64,000 nucleotides of DNA from Chloroflexi bacterium UBA6077. GTDB lineage: Bacteria; Chloroflexota; UBA6077. The notes under the pieces were generated by a model, which saw only the letters and a list, made by a program, of their open reading frames with translations, was not told the origin of the DNA and ran no database searches. How positions within the stretch are numbered: the first letter of the stretch is position 1; each line of letters opens with the position of its first letter. The stretch covers positions 86,285 to 150,284 of the forward strand of contig DIXP01000118.1 in the NCBI GenBank assembly GCA_002436065.1, in the 5' to 3' direction. Shown here piece after piece: positions 1-8,875 of the stretch. Both the position numbers and the translations under genes were made by a program.

Positions 1-1
1 T

Positions 2-118
2 GATAGGGACCTCCGTGATCGGATGGTGTCCCAGGGGCTGGAACAGTCGCGTCTGTTTACTTGGCAGGCCTCCGCTAAGAAAACCCTCGCCGTCTACAAG
101 AGGCTCGCGTGCGAATAG
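2..118 (+). CDS. C-terminal end of a glycosyltransferase (partial, cut by window edge)
   Basis: The reading frame is open from the window edge and ends in TAG. The 38 visible residues end FTWQASAKKTLAVYKRLACE. This matches the last helix of GT4-type glycosyltransferases, where a pattern of F-x-W-x2-(S/A)-A-x2-TL-x-VY is common, and it closely resembles the end of the next gene (FSWESSAAKTLEVYRRV). The downstream GTG start lies inside this frame, so the two genes overlap by 10 bases and are probably translationally coupled. The catalytic part is outside the window. Confidence 0.7.
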   Translation, partial: DRDLRDRMVSQGLEQSRLFTWQASAKKTLAVYKRLACE

Positions 119-1266
119 CCATCAATGCCTACTTCCTTGAACAACCGGCTACCGGCAGCGGGGAGCACATCTACTACTTACTGGAGGCTCTCGAGACCAT
201 CGACGAGTCGAACCAGTACCTGGTGCTGTATCCTCGCTTGACCGGGAGCCAGGTGGCGCGTACACCTCACCTGGGGCCCAACTTCCAGATTCGAGAGGTG
301 CGGGGCGCCGCCGAGCGGCTTGGGCAGCGCCTCGGCAAGCTATGGTGGGAACAGCTGTCCCTGAGGAGACTGTGCGCCGGGGAAAGGGTCGATCTACTCC
401 ACTCTCCCTACTTCGCCTCCCCCCTAGCTCCCAACGTCCCCACAGTGGTGACCATCCACGACGTCATACCCCTGGTGCTCCCAGACTACGGACGAGCACC
501 TCACGTGCGGGTATACATGAAGCTGGTGTCAGCGGCAGCGAGGCGAGCGACCGCCATTCTGACAGTCTCTGAGACCTCCAAGCTTGACATCGTCAGGGTC
601 CTCGGTATCCCGCCGGAGCGTATCCACGTGACCTACAACGCCACCGACGCCGGCCTCCACCCCATCGACGACCGATCGACTCTGGAGGGCCTCCGTGACA
701 GCTATGGGATCAACGGCAATTTCCTGCTCTACTTCGGCGGCTTCGACCGGCGCAAGAACGTGGAGCGGATACTGCTCGCATACCGGGCTGCCAGGGAGAG
801 CTTTCACAGCCCCTGCCAACTCGTGCTCGCCGGATCGACGAGCCTGGTGGGCCATCCACTCTACCCCGATCCACGACCGATGATCCTGAGGTACGGGTTG
901 GAAGGGCAGACGGTTGTCACAGGGCGGGTTTCCGAGGAGGAGAAGCCGCTGCTGTACAGCGCAGCCACCGGCTTCGTCTTCCCATCCCTCTACGAGGGCT
1001 TCGGCATGCCGGTACTCGAGGCCATGGCCTGCGGAACGCCCGTGATCACATCCAACACATCTTCCCTGCCTGAGGTAGCGGGGAACGCCGCTCTGCTGGT
1101 GGACCCGACCAGCGTCGACGCCTTGGCGGAAGCGATGGTGCGCGTGGTGAACGACGGGGTATTGCGAGAGGAATTGGGAAGAAAGGGACTTGCGCGCGCC
1201 TCGCAGTTCAGTTGGGAATCTTCGGCCGCCAAGACGTTGGAAGTGTACCGGAGGGTCACCCAGTGA
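109..1266 (+). CDS. GT4-family glycosyltransferase
   Basis: This is a 385-aa protein with the two Rossmann-like halves of GT-B enzymes. The N-terminal half has the typical MRIAINAYFLEQPATGSG opening and a VTIHDVIP segment. The C-terminal half has the sugar-nucleotide site LLYFGGFDRRKNVERIL followed by the EGFGMPVLE motif (E-x7-E) and CGTPVITSNTSSLPEV, all classic for GT4. It is cytoplasmic or membrane-peripheral and transfers a hexose from an activated donor during polysaccharide or glycolipid synthesis; donor and acceptor cannot be read from sequence. The start is GTG, with AGAGG five bases upstream. It overlaps the previous and next glycosyltransferase genes, so this is the end of a surface-glycan operon. 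Confidence 0.9.
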   Translation: MRIAINAYFLEQPATGSGEHIYYLLEALETIDESNQYLVLYPRLTGSQVARTPHLGPNFQIREVRGAAERLGQRLGKLWWEQLSLRRLCAGERVDLLHSPYFASPLAPNVPTVVTIHDVIPLVLPDYGRAPHVRVYMKLVSAAARRATAILTVSETSKLDIVRVLGIPPERIHVTYNATDAGLHPIDDRSTLEGLRDSYGINGNFLLYFGGFDRRKNVERILLAYRAARESFHSPCQLVLAGSTSLVGHPLYPDPRPMILRYGLEGQTVVTGRVSEEEKPLLYSAATGFVFPSLYEGFGMPVLEAMACGTPVITSNTSSLPEVAGNAALLVDPTSVDALAEAMVRVVNDGVLREELGRKGLARASQFSWESSAAKTLEVYRRVTQ

Positions 1267-2372
1267 GGGTGCTGATGCTCTCCAAGGCTTGTGTCGTGGG
1301 GGCCTACCAGAGGAAACTGGAGGAGTTGGCGGCACTTCCGGAGATGGAACTGCTGGTGGTCGTGCCTCCCTATTGGCAAGAGGAGGTCAGGCAGATCCAG
1401 TTGGAGCGACTCCACACACAAGGTTATCAGCTGGAGGTGGAGCCGATACGCTTCAACGGCCACTTCCACTTCTTCTACTTCCCCGGGCTGAGCCGCCACC
1501 TCCGCGCCTTCCAACCAGATATTGTCCACCTGGACGAGGAGCCCTACAACTTCGCCAGCTGGCACGCCCTCCGGTTGGCCAGACATGCGGGGGCGCACAC
1601 CCTGTTCTTCACCTGGCAGAACCTCCATCGCCAGTACCCGCCGCCCTTCCGCTGGATGGAGCAGTACTGCCTGGACCACACGGATCGGGCTATCGCCGGC
1701 AATGCCGAGGCCGTGGATGTGCTTCGCCAGAAGGGCTTCCACAAGCCCATCGACGTCATCCCCCAATTCGGTGTGGACCCCGATATCTTCCGCCCGGCGT
1801 TCCCTCTCTCCAAGGGAGAGGGCGTCTTCCGCATCGGCTACGTCGGTCGCTTGGTGGAACAGAAGGGAATACTGGACCTCCTGGAGGCCACGGCCGGCCT
1901 GCAGGAGGTCCAGCTAACCTTGGTGGGCGCAGGACCACTGCGAGGTGCCATAGAGGCCAGAGCCATGGCACTGAACATCGTGGATAGGCTGGAGATAATC
2001 CCGGGAGTCCCCTCCAGGCAGATGCCCGACATCTACAATCGGTTCGATGCCCTGGTGCTCCCTTCCCTCACCCGTCCCAACTGGAAGGAGCAGTTCGGCC
2101 GGGCCATGGTGGAGGCCATGGCCTGCCAGGTTCCCGTGATCGGCTCCGACTCAGGGGAGATCCCCAACGTCATTGGCGATGCCGGCATCATCTTCCATGA
2201 GGGTGACGTGGATGCCCTCAGACTTCAGTTAGCCAAGCTACAAACTTCGCCCGAGCTACGCCGCCAACTGGGTTTTCAGGGGAGGGCGAGGGTCCTGGAG
2301 CGCTTCACCCAGTCCAGGATCGCCGAGGAGACCCACCAAGTGTACAGGGAGCTCCTGGCTACCAGCCGTTAA
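1263..2372 (+). CDS. GT4-family glycosyltransferase
   Basis: A 369-aa GT-B glycosyltransferase. The GTG start is chosen because it overlaps the TGA of the previous gene (GTGA) and gives the normal N-terminus VRVLMLSKACVVGAYQRKLE. A longer in-frame start at 1212 would add residues lying inside the upstream coding sequence. The C-terminal domain carries GYVGRLVEQKG (donor-binding loop) and EQFGRAMVEAMACQVPVIGSDSGEIPNVIG, where the E-x7-E motif is recognisable as EQFGRAMVE. Its likely role is sequential sugar addition together with the preceding enzyme. It is the last gene of the run and is followed by a strong hairpin. Confidence 0.88.
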   Translation: MRVLMLSKACVVGAYQRKLEELAALPEMELLVVVPPYWQEEVRQIQLERLHTQGYQLEVEPIRFNGHFHFFYFPGLSRHLRAFQPDIVHLDEEPYNFASWHALRLARHAGAHTLFFTWQNLHRQYPPPFRWMEQYCLDHTDRAIAGNAEAVDVLRQKGFHKPIDVIPQFGVDPDIFRPAFPLSKGEGVFRIGYVGRLVEQKGILDLLEATAGLQEVQLTLVGAGPLRGAIEARAMALNIVDRLEIIPGVPSRQMPDIYNRFDALVLPSLTRPNWKEQFGRAMVEAMACQVPVIGSDSGEIPNVIGDAGIIFHEGDVDALRLQLAKLQTSPELRRQLGFQGRARVLERFTQSRIAEETHQVYRELLATSR

Positions 2373-2446
2373 CCTCTATCTACCTGTCTATCCACCTGCC
2401 GGCCTGTACACTGGGCACTCACTCGAGTCAAATTCATCGCCCCCGT

Positions 2447-2484
2447 AGGGGCCGCCCCAGCATCTCGCTGGATGGGCGGCCCCT
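2447..2484. terminator. Bidirectional terminator-like hairpin
   Basis: The arms AGGGGCCGCCC and GGGCGGCCCCT are perfectly complementary, and the loop contains a second stem (CAGC/GCTG). It sits between the convergent ends of a glycosyltransferase gene (plus) and sdhB (minus). No clear T-run follows, so termination is inferred from position and stem strength. Confidence 0.6.
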
Positions 2485-2522
2485 CCAAGCGCAGCAGGCA
2501 AGCTCTGTGACAGCCCTTTCCC

Positions 2523-3266
2523 CTACCCCACGATTGTCGCGCCGATGAGATCGCGGTTCAGCCGCGCGATGAAGCTGAGGTCTATGCCCTTGGGGCATGC
2601 GGCCTCACACTCACCGTGGTTGGAGCAAGCTCCGAAGCCCTCGGCGTCCATTTGGGCTACCATGTTCCGCACCCGCCTCTGTCGCTCCGGCTGGCCCTGG
2701 GGCAGCAGCCCCAGGTGGGCCACCTTAGCCGCAACGAACAGCATGGCCGAGGCGTTGGGGCAGGCGGCTATACAGGCGCCACACCCGATGCATGCGGCCG
2801 CGTCCATGGCCCGGTCCGAGGACTCCTTGGGCACGGGCACGGCGTTGCCGTCCGGCGCACTGCCTGTGCCGGACGAGATGAACCCCCCGGCTGCGATGAT
2901 GCGGTCGAGGGAGCTCCGATCGACCACCACATCTTTGATGACTGGGAACGCCCGCGTGCGCCACGGCTCGATGGTGATCACGTCACCATCCTTGAAGTTC
3001 CGCATGTGGCATTGACAGCTGGTGGTTTTCGACTGCGGCCCGTGAGGGATGCCGTTAATCACCATACTGCACGTTCCGCAAATGCCCTCGCGGCAGTCGT
3101 GGTCGAAAGCGATCGGTTCCTCGCCCTTCGCGATCAGCCCCTCGTTGACGACATCCAGCATCTCCAGAAAGGACATATGGACGCTGACGTTGGGAACCTC
3201 GTAGGTAGCGAAGCGGCCCTTGTCCTGTGCGTTCTTTTGACGCCACACCTTCAGAGTCAGTTTCAT
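2523..3266 (-). CDS. sdhB: Succinate dehydrogenase/fumarate reductase iron-sulfur subunit (b558-type operon)
   Basis: A 247-aa electron-transfer subunit of complex II. The [2Fe-2S] site is C58-REGI-C63-GT-C66 with C84 (and C86) following; the [4Fe-4S] site is C159-IG-C162-GA-C165-IAA-C169; the [3Fe-4S] site uses C214, C220 and C224. The residues around C66 and the long GIPHGPQSKTTSCQC segment match the variant that pairs with five-helix cytochrome b558 anchors rather than the proteobacterial form. It passes electrons between the FAD subunit and the haem/quinone anchor at the inner membrane face. It is the third gene of sdhC-sdhA-sdhB and is separated from sdhA by a 92-base gap with a perfect palindrome. 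Confidence 0.95.
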   Translation of the reverse strand: MKLTLKVWRQKNAQDKGRFATYEVPNVSVHMSFLEMLDVVNEGLIAKGEEPIAFDHDCREGICGTCSMVINGIPHGPQSKTTSCQCHMRNFKDGDVITIEPWRTRAFPVIKDVVVDRSSLDRIIAAGGFISSGTGSAPDGNAVPVPKESSDRAMDAAACIGCGACIAACPNASAMLFVAAKVAHLGLLPQGQPERQRRVRNMVAQMDAEGFGACSNHGECEAACPKGIDLSFIARLNRDLIGATIVG

Positions 3267-3300
3267 CGTTTACACAACCCATTTCAGAAATGGCTGGCGG

Positions 3301-3342
3301 TGAAGCCGCTCGTGCGGGGCTAGCCCCGCACGAGCGGCTTCA
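3301..3342. repeat. Perfect 42-base palindrome between sdhA and sdhB
   Basis: Two 21-base arms with no spacer: TGAAGCCGCTCGTGCGGGGC plus T, then its exact reverse complement. It lies inside the first SDH operon, between the sdhA stop and the sdhB start. In RNA it would form a very stable hairpin that could act as a 3'-end stabiliser, partial terminator or REP-like element. It resembles other AAGCC...GGCTT hairpins in this window, such as the one at 19529-19557. Confidence 0.85.
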
Positions 3343-3358
3343 CTCGCTCGCACGGACT

Positions 3359-5344
<1,986 letters not shown>

Positions 5345-5372
5345 ATTCCATATTCCTCATTCGCGCTCCTAA

Positions 5373-6083
5373 CTATTTGACCAGGCCGGCCATGACCGAG
5401 ATGGGGATCAAGCAGTTGCCTGCAACAAACGCTGCCGCGGTGAGCACGGCCAGTGCGCGCCACAGCTTGTCGACCTTTGGCCCGTTCCATCCGATTGTCT
5501 GGAACATGCTCCAGACTCCATGGAACAGGTGCACGCCCAGCGCCGCGACTGCCAGCATGTAGAAGACCGCCACCGGAACAGAGCGGAAGCTGGCGACCAG
5601 GTTGTTGTAGGGGTCGCCCTGTCTGTAGCTGGGGTTCAGGGTGCCGGTGGTCAGGTCGAGCAGGTGGAAGATGATGAAGAACGCCACGATGATCCCGCCC
5701 CAGATCATGGTCCGCGAGGCGAAGTTGGCGGCCAGGTCCTTCTTTACTGCATAGCCGACCGGCCGGCTCGCCCGGTCCCGCAGCCAGACCATCAGGGCCG
5801 AGTAGAAGTGCAGCGCCACCGACGCCACCAGCACCACGCGCAGGACCCACAGCGCCTGCTCGTAGCCGAAGAAGGGGGCGCCTAGCTCGCGCAGGAACTC
5901 CGCATAGTGGTTGAAGTACTCCCGCCCAGCATAGACCTTGAGGTTGCCCCACATGTGCACAAAGACGAACCCGTACATGACAAAGCCCGTCAGCGCCATT
6001 GCCACCTTCATGCCAATGGTTGACCCGTACAAGGCCAGCAATGCGATCCGGGAACGCCCACCGCCGAGTTGAGCTTCGATCAT
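5373..6083 (-). CDS. sdhC: Succinate dehydrogenase cytochrome b558 anchor subunit
   Basis: A 236-aa membrane protein with about five transmembrane helices, the length of the Bacillus-type cytochrome b558 family. Four histidines sit in the contexts expected for the two haem b groups: VFVHMWGNL, VALHFYSAL, FIIFHLLDL and GVHLFHGVWS. This dihaem anchor normally serves menaquinone and can couple the reaction to membrane potential. A GGGAG ribosome site lies five bases upstream of the ATG. It is the first gene of sdhC-sdhA-sdhB. Its dihaem signature is the main argument that this complex differs from the second SDH in the window. Confidence 0.92.
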   Translation of the reverse strand: MIEAQLGGGRSRIALLALYGSTIGMKVAMALTGFVMYGFVFVHMWGNLKVYAGREYFNHYAEFLRELGAPFFGYEQALWVLRVVLVASVALHFYSALMVWLRDRASRPVGYAVKKDLAANFASRTMIWGGIIVAFFIIFHLLDLTTGTLNPSYRQGDPYNNLVASFRSVPVAVFYMLAVAALGVHLFHGVWSMFQTIGWNGPKVDKLWRALAVLTAAAFVAGNCLIPISVMAGLVK

Positions 6084-6716
6084 CCTTTCTCTCCCAGTTG
6101 CGCAACGCTACTACAACGCTCGCCTCGTCCTCCGAGGCAGCGAATGCCCGGAAACGGCGGCGAATGGGAAGCGTCGGTGGTGCAGTGCGCGAATACCATC
6201 TCGCGAAAGCCCCAACTCCCGTCACCCGAAGGCCATGAGTGGGGCCCCACGACAGCCGAAGTGTACACCTCCAGACCCGTTATGGTGAAGTCCCGTATTC
6301 CCTCGCTGGAATGAGCTGCCTCCAGGAAACCTCACTCTCCGAAGAGCACAACAGGACAGGGCGGTTTCCAGAGAATGAATGCAGGGCGAAGAGGCGTGGC
6401 CGGCGATGGGTTGAAGATACCGCTCCTGGAATAGCAGCGATCTACCCTCATATCGAGACCGAAGGAGGGAAAACCAGCCAGAAGCGAACAGGTAGGACCG
6501 TACACAGCGCCGCCACCCTTCATCGCATGCGTCGGACTCGCTGTGCGACAACCACTCTGAACAGAGCACCATCACTCCGCCCAACGCAACACTGCATTAG
6601 GTTTCACAGGGAAACGGTTCACCGGGGATCCAGTACAGCGGACACACTATAGCAGCCAGGAGTCCCTCACGTCCAGCCAGCGTCGAACATTGCTATGAAG
6701 TTGCAAGGCTGCAGAT
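6084..6716. other. Gene-poor spacer upstream of sdhCAB
   Basis: About 630 bases between the start of sdhC and the repeat bounding the toxin-antitoxin segment. Short open frames on both strands (for example one of 137 codons on plus) have no recognisable domain or convincing ribosome site. The promoter of the sdhCAB operon should lie near its right-hand side as read from sdhC, but I see no clear -35/-10 pair. Confidence 0.4.
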
Positions 6717-6753
6717 TCACACCCTGTTGAACAGCAACAGCCGCTTCAACTCC
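6717..6753 (-). repeat. Remnant copy of the sdhB 3' end (left direct repeat)
   Basis: These 37 bases match 8074-8110, the 3' end of the intact canonical sdhB, at 33 positions in the same orientation, including the first 20 in a row. Read on the minus strand it encodes ELKRLLLFNRV and a TGA stop, identical to the end of that sdhB. All four differences are synonymous, as expected for divergence under protein-level selection. An in-frame stop lies a few codons upstream, so only the tail remains. Together with 8074-8110 it brackets the toxin-antitoxin segment as a direct repeat. Confidence 0.75.
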
Positions 6754-6847
6754 CCACTCGGCTAGCTGCTCCCGCAGCGACCGTGCGTAGACGCGCTCGG
6801 CCGCCAGGGGCTGAAACTGGGTGTAGTCTTGGGCGGCTAGGTAGTCC

Positions 6848-7549
6848 CTAGCGCCTTCCCAAAGCCGCCTGAAGCTGATGGCTCTGGACGATCCCCTGGG
6901 CGATGGACGACATGTCCCGCAGAGACAGCGATCGTATCGGGGGGCGCCGGTACACGGATAGAGTGAACGCCCGGGGCGAGATGTGCGTTGCCTGGGCGCA
7001 GCAAGCCCGGGCTGCTCCGCCCTGAATGGCCGGGAACTCGGCTCCATGGCGACGCTGCTGGCTGGTGGTTCTGACCGCGATGGCTCCCTGGGAGGTGCTG
7101 TTCCAGAGGTTGTGGGACACCACGACATACCGCTTGCGCTCGTCGCCGACCGGCTCCCCGGCATAGTAGATCTCGCTCCAGCGAGGGTATTCCGTTCTGC
7201 TGTAGCAGGACTCGGGCGCCGTTGGGAATTCGGTGCAAAGCTGCGGGAGCGCCAGAAGCTCGCACAGGCTGCCCTCGATGGAGTTCATCGCGGCCTCCGG
7301 CAGATCCAGCAGCCCGGCTTCCAGGATCTCCTTGTAAACGGCGACCAGACGCCCCGGAACCGCCCACAGAGACCGGCGAGCCGTGAAGTGAATCATTGGA
7401 GACGGTAGATCGGGTTCCTCAAGGTAGAGAGGGATTACCCCGACCTCCCGCATGTTCTCGTTCCAGTCATCGTTCGTCAGGACGACCGCACCAAAGGTGC
7501 GAGGCGACGCGCCCGCGATCGAATAGGCGACTCCCCGCTGTATGGCCAC
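6848..7549 (-). CDS. Double MazF/PemK-like toxin (probable)
   Basis: A 233-aa protein that looks like two MazF/PemK-type domains in one chain. The first, about residues 4-45, has G-V-A-Y and RTFGAVVLTNDDWNEN followed by GVIPLY. The second, about 120-205, has WSEIYYAGEP, KRYVVVSHNLWNSTSQGAIA and VRTTSQQ, matching the MazF order of a strand, VVVSN-like strand, and a threonine-serine loop. MazF proteins are usually about 110 aa and cut RNA. It starts two bases after the stop of a small gene, the usual antitoxin-toxin order. The tail may be frameshifted: from about 6890 the -1 frame continues with a plausible helical sequence. Function is inferred from fold and context. Confidence 0.6.
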   Translation of the reverse strand: MAIQRGVAYSIAGASPRTFGAVVLTNDDWNENMREVGVIPLYLEEPDLPSPMIHFTARRSLWAVPGRLVAVYKEILEAGLLDLPEAAMNSIEGSLCELLALPQLCTEFPTAPESCYSRTEYPRWSEIYYAGEPVGDERKRYVVVSHNLWNSTSQGAIAVRTTSQQRRHGAEFPAIQGGAARACCAQATHISPRAFTLSVYRRPPIRSLSLRDMSSIAQGIVQSHQLQAALGRR

Positions 7550-7551
7550 AG

Positions 7552-7812
7552 CTAGAGGACCTCGTCCTCGAAAGCCTTTCGCATGGTCTCGGCCACTGCC
7601 TCGTGGGACTCGTCGTCGTCGGCCCAGGCCCGATAGAGCTCGATGCGCTCTCTTCTCTCACGCTCCTCCTTCAAGGCTCGCGCGCCGCGCTCGATCATTC
7701 GGGCATATATGCTGGCGGCCGACGCACCCCGAGGGAACCCATACTCCTCGGGACACTCCCGAACCGACCGCTCCACGTCCTCAGGTACAGGTATGTATGC
7801 CCTGCGTGCCAT
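7552..7812 (-). CDS. Probable antitoxin paired with the MazF-like toxin
   Basis: An 86-aa protein. The N-terminal part (RRAYIPVPEDVERSVREC, then ASAASIYARMIERGARAL) could be a ribbon-helix-helix-type DNA-binding region. The C-terminal part is charged and acidic (RAWADDDESHEAVAETM), as in antitoxin tails that occupy the toxin. An AGGAG ribosome site lies nine bases upstream of the ATG. The stop is two bases from the toxin start, so the pair is one transcript. A palindrome overlapping the -10 box upstream fits autoregulation. The family is not recognised with certainty; the call rests on size, charge pattern and position. Confidence 0.6.
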   Translation of the reverse strand: MARRAYIPVPEDVERSVRECPEEYGFPRGASAASIYARMIERGARALKEERERRERIELYRAWADDDESHEAVAETMRKAFEDEVL

Positions 7813-7853
7813 GCCGTGTCACTCCTGGTCGCAGATTACGTGACAGCTTCACA

Positions 7854-7887
7854 CGCATATTATGCGCCACAATGGCCTGCTCTGCAA
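7854..7887 (-). promoter_or_regulatory. Promoter with overlapping palindromic operator of the toxin-antitoxin pair
   Basis: On the minus strand a TTGCAG -35 box (7882-7887) is separated by 17 bases from a CATAAT -10 box (7859-7864, five of six matches to consensus). The 13-base palindrome CGCATA-T-TATGCG (7854-7866) covers the -10 box. The antitoxin ATG is about 42 bases downstream. An operator across the -10 is the usual arrangement for autoregulated toxin-antitoxin operons. Confidence 0.6.
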
Positions 7888-7985
7888 CTCCCGGCTGGCG
7901 ATGCTAGTGGAGCACTTTCGAGCAGCTGCCAATTTGGTGCACACCAAGAGCTCACGTGGAGATCGGGTGGATCACATGTAGTGCC

Positions 7986-8072
7986 CATGGCCCTGGCCTT
8001 GACCAGATACCAGAGGGGGAGTTGGCTTCTCTGCCGCCGGAGATGGTGTTCGCGCTGAAGCTGGTTGAGGAA
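7986..8072 (+). pseudogene. Fragment of a DUF4129-type gene
   Basis: Read on plus, this stretch encodes GPGLDQIPEGELASL followed by PPEMVFALKLV. The intact DUF4129 protein in this window (14678-16156, minus) has PGLDQIPEGELASL followed by SPEMLLVLKLV. Roughly 66 of 78 bases match and most differences are at third codon positions, so this is a remnant of a coding paralogue and not a chance repeat. It has no gene around it and stops exactly at the 3' end of sdhB. It is inverted relative to the intact gene. Confidence 0.75.
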
Positions 8073-8073
8073 A

Positions 8074-8772
8074 TCACACCCTGTTGAACAGCAGCAACCG
8101 CTTCAGTTCCTCGATGTGCTTGGTGACCTTGATCCCCCGCGGGCAGGCCTCGGTGCAGTTGAAGACGGTCCGGCAGCGCCACACGCCGTTGCGGGCATTG
8201 AGGATGTCCAGCCTCTCCGGACCACCGTCGTCGCGGCTATCGAAAATGAAGCGGTGGGCGTTCACCAGGGCCGCAGGGCCAACGAAATCGGGGTTGCCCC
8301 AGTATGGGGGACACGACCCAGTGCAGGAAGCGCAGAGGATACACTTGGTGGAGTCATCGAACAACTCCCGTTGCTCCGGGCTTTGCAGCCGCTCCTTCTC
8401 AGGCGGGGGAGTGTCTGTAATCAGATAGGGTTTCACCGCCGCGTAGAGGGCGAAGAAGAGATCCATGTCCACCACCAAGTCCTTGATCACACGGAATCCC
8501 AACAGCGGTTCCACCGTGATCCTTCGGGGAACGTCCTTCACCAGCAGCTTGCAGGCCAGCCTGTTTCGACCGTTGATCCGCATTGCATCGGACCCGCAGA
8601 TCCCATGCGCACACGACCGCCGGTAGGTGAGAGTGCCGTCCAGGTACCACTTCACGTAGTTGAGGGCATCGAGGATCCTGTCCGTCGGCTCCACCTCGGC
8701 CTCGTAGTCGACGAAGTGCGGTTTGGAATCCCTCTCGGGATCGAAGCGCTGGATCTTCAAGGCTAACTGCAT
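8074..8772 (-). CDS. sdhB: Succinate dehydrogenase iron-sulfur subunit (canonical, second operon)
   Basis: A 232-aa iron-sulfur subunit of the sdhCDAB type. The [2Fe-2S] site is C54, C59, D62 and C74, with Asp as third ligand as in E. coli SdhB. The [4Fe-4S] site is C144-IL-C147-AS-C150-TGS-C154, and the [3Fe-4S] site uses C200, C206 and C210. It differs from the other sdhB of this window in nearly all cluster loops, so the two are not a recent duplication. Last gene of sdhC-sdhD-sdhA-sdhB; its final codons (ELKRLLLFNRV) occur again as a remnant 1.36 kb downstream. Confidence 0.95.
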   Translation of the reverse strand: MQLALKIQRFDPERDSKPHFVDYEAEVEPTDRILDALNYVKWYLDGTLTYRRSCAHGICGSDAMRINGRNRLACKLLVKDVPRRITVEPLLGFRVIKDLVVDMDLFFALYAAVKPYLITDTPPPEKERLQSPEQRELFDDSTKCILCASCTGSCPPYWGNPDFVGPAALVNAHRFIFDSRDDGGPERLDILNARNGVWRCRTVFNCTEACPRGIKVTKHIEELKRLLLFNRV

Positions 8773-8838
8773 GATCTCTCCATTGGGACGCCGTTTCTGC
8801 TCTCAGTCCTGATTCCCGAATCCCACATACTGGAGTCC

Positions 8839-8874
8839 GATAGCTAACAGCTGAAAGCTGATTGCTGGCAGCTA
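8839..8874. repeat. AGCTGA-type dispersed repeat between sdhA and sdhB
   Basis: The string contains TAGCTAACAGCTGAAAGCTG and then ATTGCTGGCAGCT. It belongs to the same family as the copies at 23489-23722 and 34026-34184. It occupies most of the 103-base gap inside the second SDH operon. Confidence 0.6.
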
Positions 8875-8875
8875 C

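Noticed and set aside
6239..6652. 137-codon plus-strand frame in the sdhC upstream spacer
   Set aside because: Composition is not protein-like, with no ribosome site or conserved motif.
6848..8073. A complete mobile element with its own recombinase around the toxin-antitoxin pair
   Set aside because: No integrase, transposase or relaxase frame exists between the two sdhB-end repeats; only the repeat pattern hints at mobility.
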